Shown in pieces: positions 62,626 through 64,000 of a DNA stretch of 64,000 bases. Position numbers and translations under genes: made by a program. Position 1 is the first letter of the stretch, and each line of letters begins with the position of its first letter. The DNA is from Odiellus spinosus (lineage: Eukaryota > Arthropoda > Arachnida > Opiliones > Phalangiidae): contig OY987230.1 in assembly GCA_963920705.1 (NCBI GenBank), positions 1,116,001 through 1,180,000 of the forward strand, given 5' to 3'. The notes beneath the pieces are model-generated. The model was not told the DNA's origin. It made no database searches and saw only the letters and a program-made list of their open reading frames with translations.

Positions 62626-64000
62626 TGCCAAAACGTGACAAATATAAAATTGGTTAAAATTAAGCAAAAACGCTTAAAAATCCAAGATTATTGGATTCAA
62701 ATGGACACAAAACTTTTGAATTTTAAGCGATTTAGACAAAATTAAGACCACTCGAAAGACCAAATTTTGGTCTATCTAAAAAACAATAGTTTTGGAAAAT
62801 CCGTTGAAAAACAAGAAAAATATGGCCAATTCTAGAAATCATACAATATCAAAATAGTCAAATTTCAGATTTTCAAAATTCGCTTTTTGATATTAGATGT
62901 TTTTTGAATTGTCCATATTTTCCATTTTTTTCAACGGATTTTCCAAAACTCTTGTTTTTTAGATAGAACAATATTTGCTCTTTCGAGTGGTCTTAATTTT
63001 GTCTAAATCGCTTAAAAATCAAAAGTTTTGTGTCCATTTGAATCCAATAATCTTGGATTTTTAAGCGTTTTTGCTTAATTTTAACCAATTTTATATTTGT
63101 CACAATTTTGCCATTTAGACAAAACAAAGTCATTCGAAAGAGCAATTAATGGACAGTTTAAATAATAAGAGTTTTCAAAAATCCGTTGAAAAACATGGAA
63201 AATATGGACAATTCAAAAAACATCTAATATCAAAAAGCGAATTTTGAAAATCTGAAATTTGACTATTTTGATATTCTATGATTTCTTGAATTGGCCATAT
63301 TTTTCTTGTTTTTCAACGGATTTTCCAAAACTATTGTTTTTTAGAAAGATTAAAATTTGGTCTTTCGAGTGGTCTTAATTTTGTCTAAATCGCTTAAAAT
63401 TCAAAAGTTTTGTGTCCATTTGAATCCAATAATCTTGGATTTTTAAGCGTTTTTGCTTAATTTTAACCAATTTTATATTTGTCACGTTTTGGCAATTTAG
63501 ACAAAACCAAAGTCATTCGAAAGAGCAATTTATGGACAGTCTAAATAATAAGAGTTTTCAAAAATCCGTTGAAAAACAAGAAAAATATGGCCAGTTCAAG
63601 AAATCATAGAATATCAAAATAGTCAAATTTCAGATTTTCAAAATTCGCTTTTTGATATTAGATGTTTTTTGAATTGTCCATATTTTCCATGTTTTTCAAC
63701 TGATTTTCCAAAACTCTTGTTTTTTAGATAGACCAAAATTTGGTCTTTCGAGTGGTCTTAATTTTGTCTAAATCGCTTAAAAATCAAAAGTTTTGTGTCC
63801 ATTTGAATCCAATAATCTTGGATTTTTAAGCGTTTTTGCTTAATTTTAACCAATTTTATATTTGTCACAATTTTGCAATTTAGACAAAACCAAAGTCATT
63901 CGAAAGAGCAATTAATGGACAGTCTAAATAATAAGAGTTTTCAAAAATCCGTTGAAAAACAAGAAAAATATGGCCAATTCAAGAAATCATAGAATATCAA
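62626..64000. repeat. End of dimer array and return to minus units
   Basis: A sixth GCCAAAACGTGAC unit begins at 62,626, but near 62,940 its hairpin ends in arm a and the following three cores are minus. The switch from the all-plus block to minus units therefore sits in a palindrome. The array continues beyond 64,000, where the window stops inside a hairpin centre. Confidence 0.8.

Larger units (their letters stand above)
1..64000. repeat. Satellite DNA array, ~383-bp unit in mixed orientation
   Basis: The whole window is copies of one AT-rich unit. Equivalent points recur every 383 bp or multiples of it, for example the core start at 7 and 390, and the CACGTTTTGG variant at about 4,704, 7,384 and 8,915. 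My hand tally gives about 168 units, with roughly 69 cores reading GTCTAAATTGC on the plus strand and 99 reading GCAATTTAGAC. Neighbours differ by a few substitutions and small indels. I found no unique DNA, gene, RNA gene, transposon insertion or simple-sequence tract. This entry covers every otherwise unannotated stretch: it is the same satellite. Known biology: such arrays are usually heterochromatic and evolve by unequal exchange and conversion. Location on the chromosome and the species are unknown. Confidence 0.97.

Noticed and set aside
1-64000. CRISPR array (short repeats with spacers)
   Set aside because: The recurring pieces are hundreds of bases long and the sequence between them is itself repeated, so there are no unique spacers; no cas genes are present.
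1-64000. Intact or recent mobile element inserted in the array
   Set aside because: I found no break in satellite phase by foreign sequence. Phase changes are accounted for by inversion, small deletions and one palindrome built from satellite sequence.
1-64000. tRNA, rRNA or other structured RNA gene
   Set aside because: The only strong secondary structure is the satellite palindrome. No tRNA box A/B pair, rRNA conserved segment or snRNA motif was seen.
1-64000. Telomeric repeat or subtelomere
   Set aside because: No TTAGGG, TTAGGC, TTAGG or similar short tandem array occurs anywhere in the window.

Overview
The 64 kb window is one unbroken satellite DNA array. I read it end to end and found no stretch that is not a copy of the same repeat unit of about 383 bp: roughly 168 units by hand count, about 73% A+T (counted over the first 360 bp). 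There is no gene, RNA gene, transposon insertion, CRISPR array or unique spacer. Long tandem arrays with higher-order repeats and no coding potential point to a eukaryote, most likely constitutive heterochromatin such as a (peri)centromere or a large interstitial block. The species cannot be told from sequence alone. CpG is not depleted (7 per 383 bp, about what base composition predicts), which fits a lineage without heavy germline CpG methylation, for example many nematodes and insects. AT-rich units of 300-400 bp with inverted subrepeats are known from tenebrionid beetles and some nematodes, but this is only a resemblance.

The unit has two modules. The core (about 130 bp; 4-131 in the first unit) is asymmetric and bounded by a 15-bp imperfect inverted repeat. 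The hairpin module (about 250 bp; 134-383) is an imperfect palindrome whose two arms are diverged copies of one sequence, called here arm a (starts GACCACTCGAAAGACC) and arm b (starts GTCATTCGAAAGAGC). The core's two ends are always joined to the same arms: the GTCTAAATTGC end to arm b, the GCGATTTAGAC end to arm a. The core nevertheless occurs in both orientations, about 69 plus and 99 minus. The central part of the hairpin also occurs in both orientations, independently of its neighbours. The array is therefore a string of oriented cores separated by invertible palindromes: nested inversion on a tandem period.

Layout. 1-4,490: a six-unit block (+ + - + + -) of 2,298 bp, present twice. 4,490-22,300: mostly minus cores with isolated plus units, including four-unit (about 1,531 bp) and seven-unit (2,679 bp) higher-order repeats. 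22,300-28,700: mixed orientation, with an arm a/b recombinant at 22,332 and a three-unit repeat. 28,700-34,440: three copies of a five-unit repeat (1,914 bp). 34,440-40,300: mixed. 40,300-46,280: an eight-unit block (2,988 bp) duplicated in tandem, followed by a three-unit repeat (1,149 bp). 47,690-52,400: a six-unit repeat in which one copy carries a unique perfect 64-bp palindrome (48,448-48,580). 52,700-58,600: cores largely alternating in orientation. 58,860-62,900: the most homogeneous part, all plus, five exact 753-bp dimers. 62,900-64,000: ordinary minus units running off the end.

Nothing here encodes a product. The biology of interest is structural: how a satellite whose unit is mostly palindrome evolves by unequal exchange, inversion, arm exchange and template switching, and whether transcripts would fold into long hairpins.
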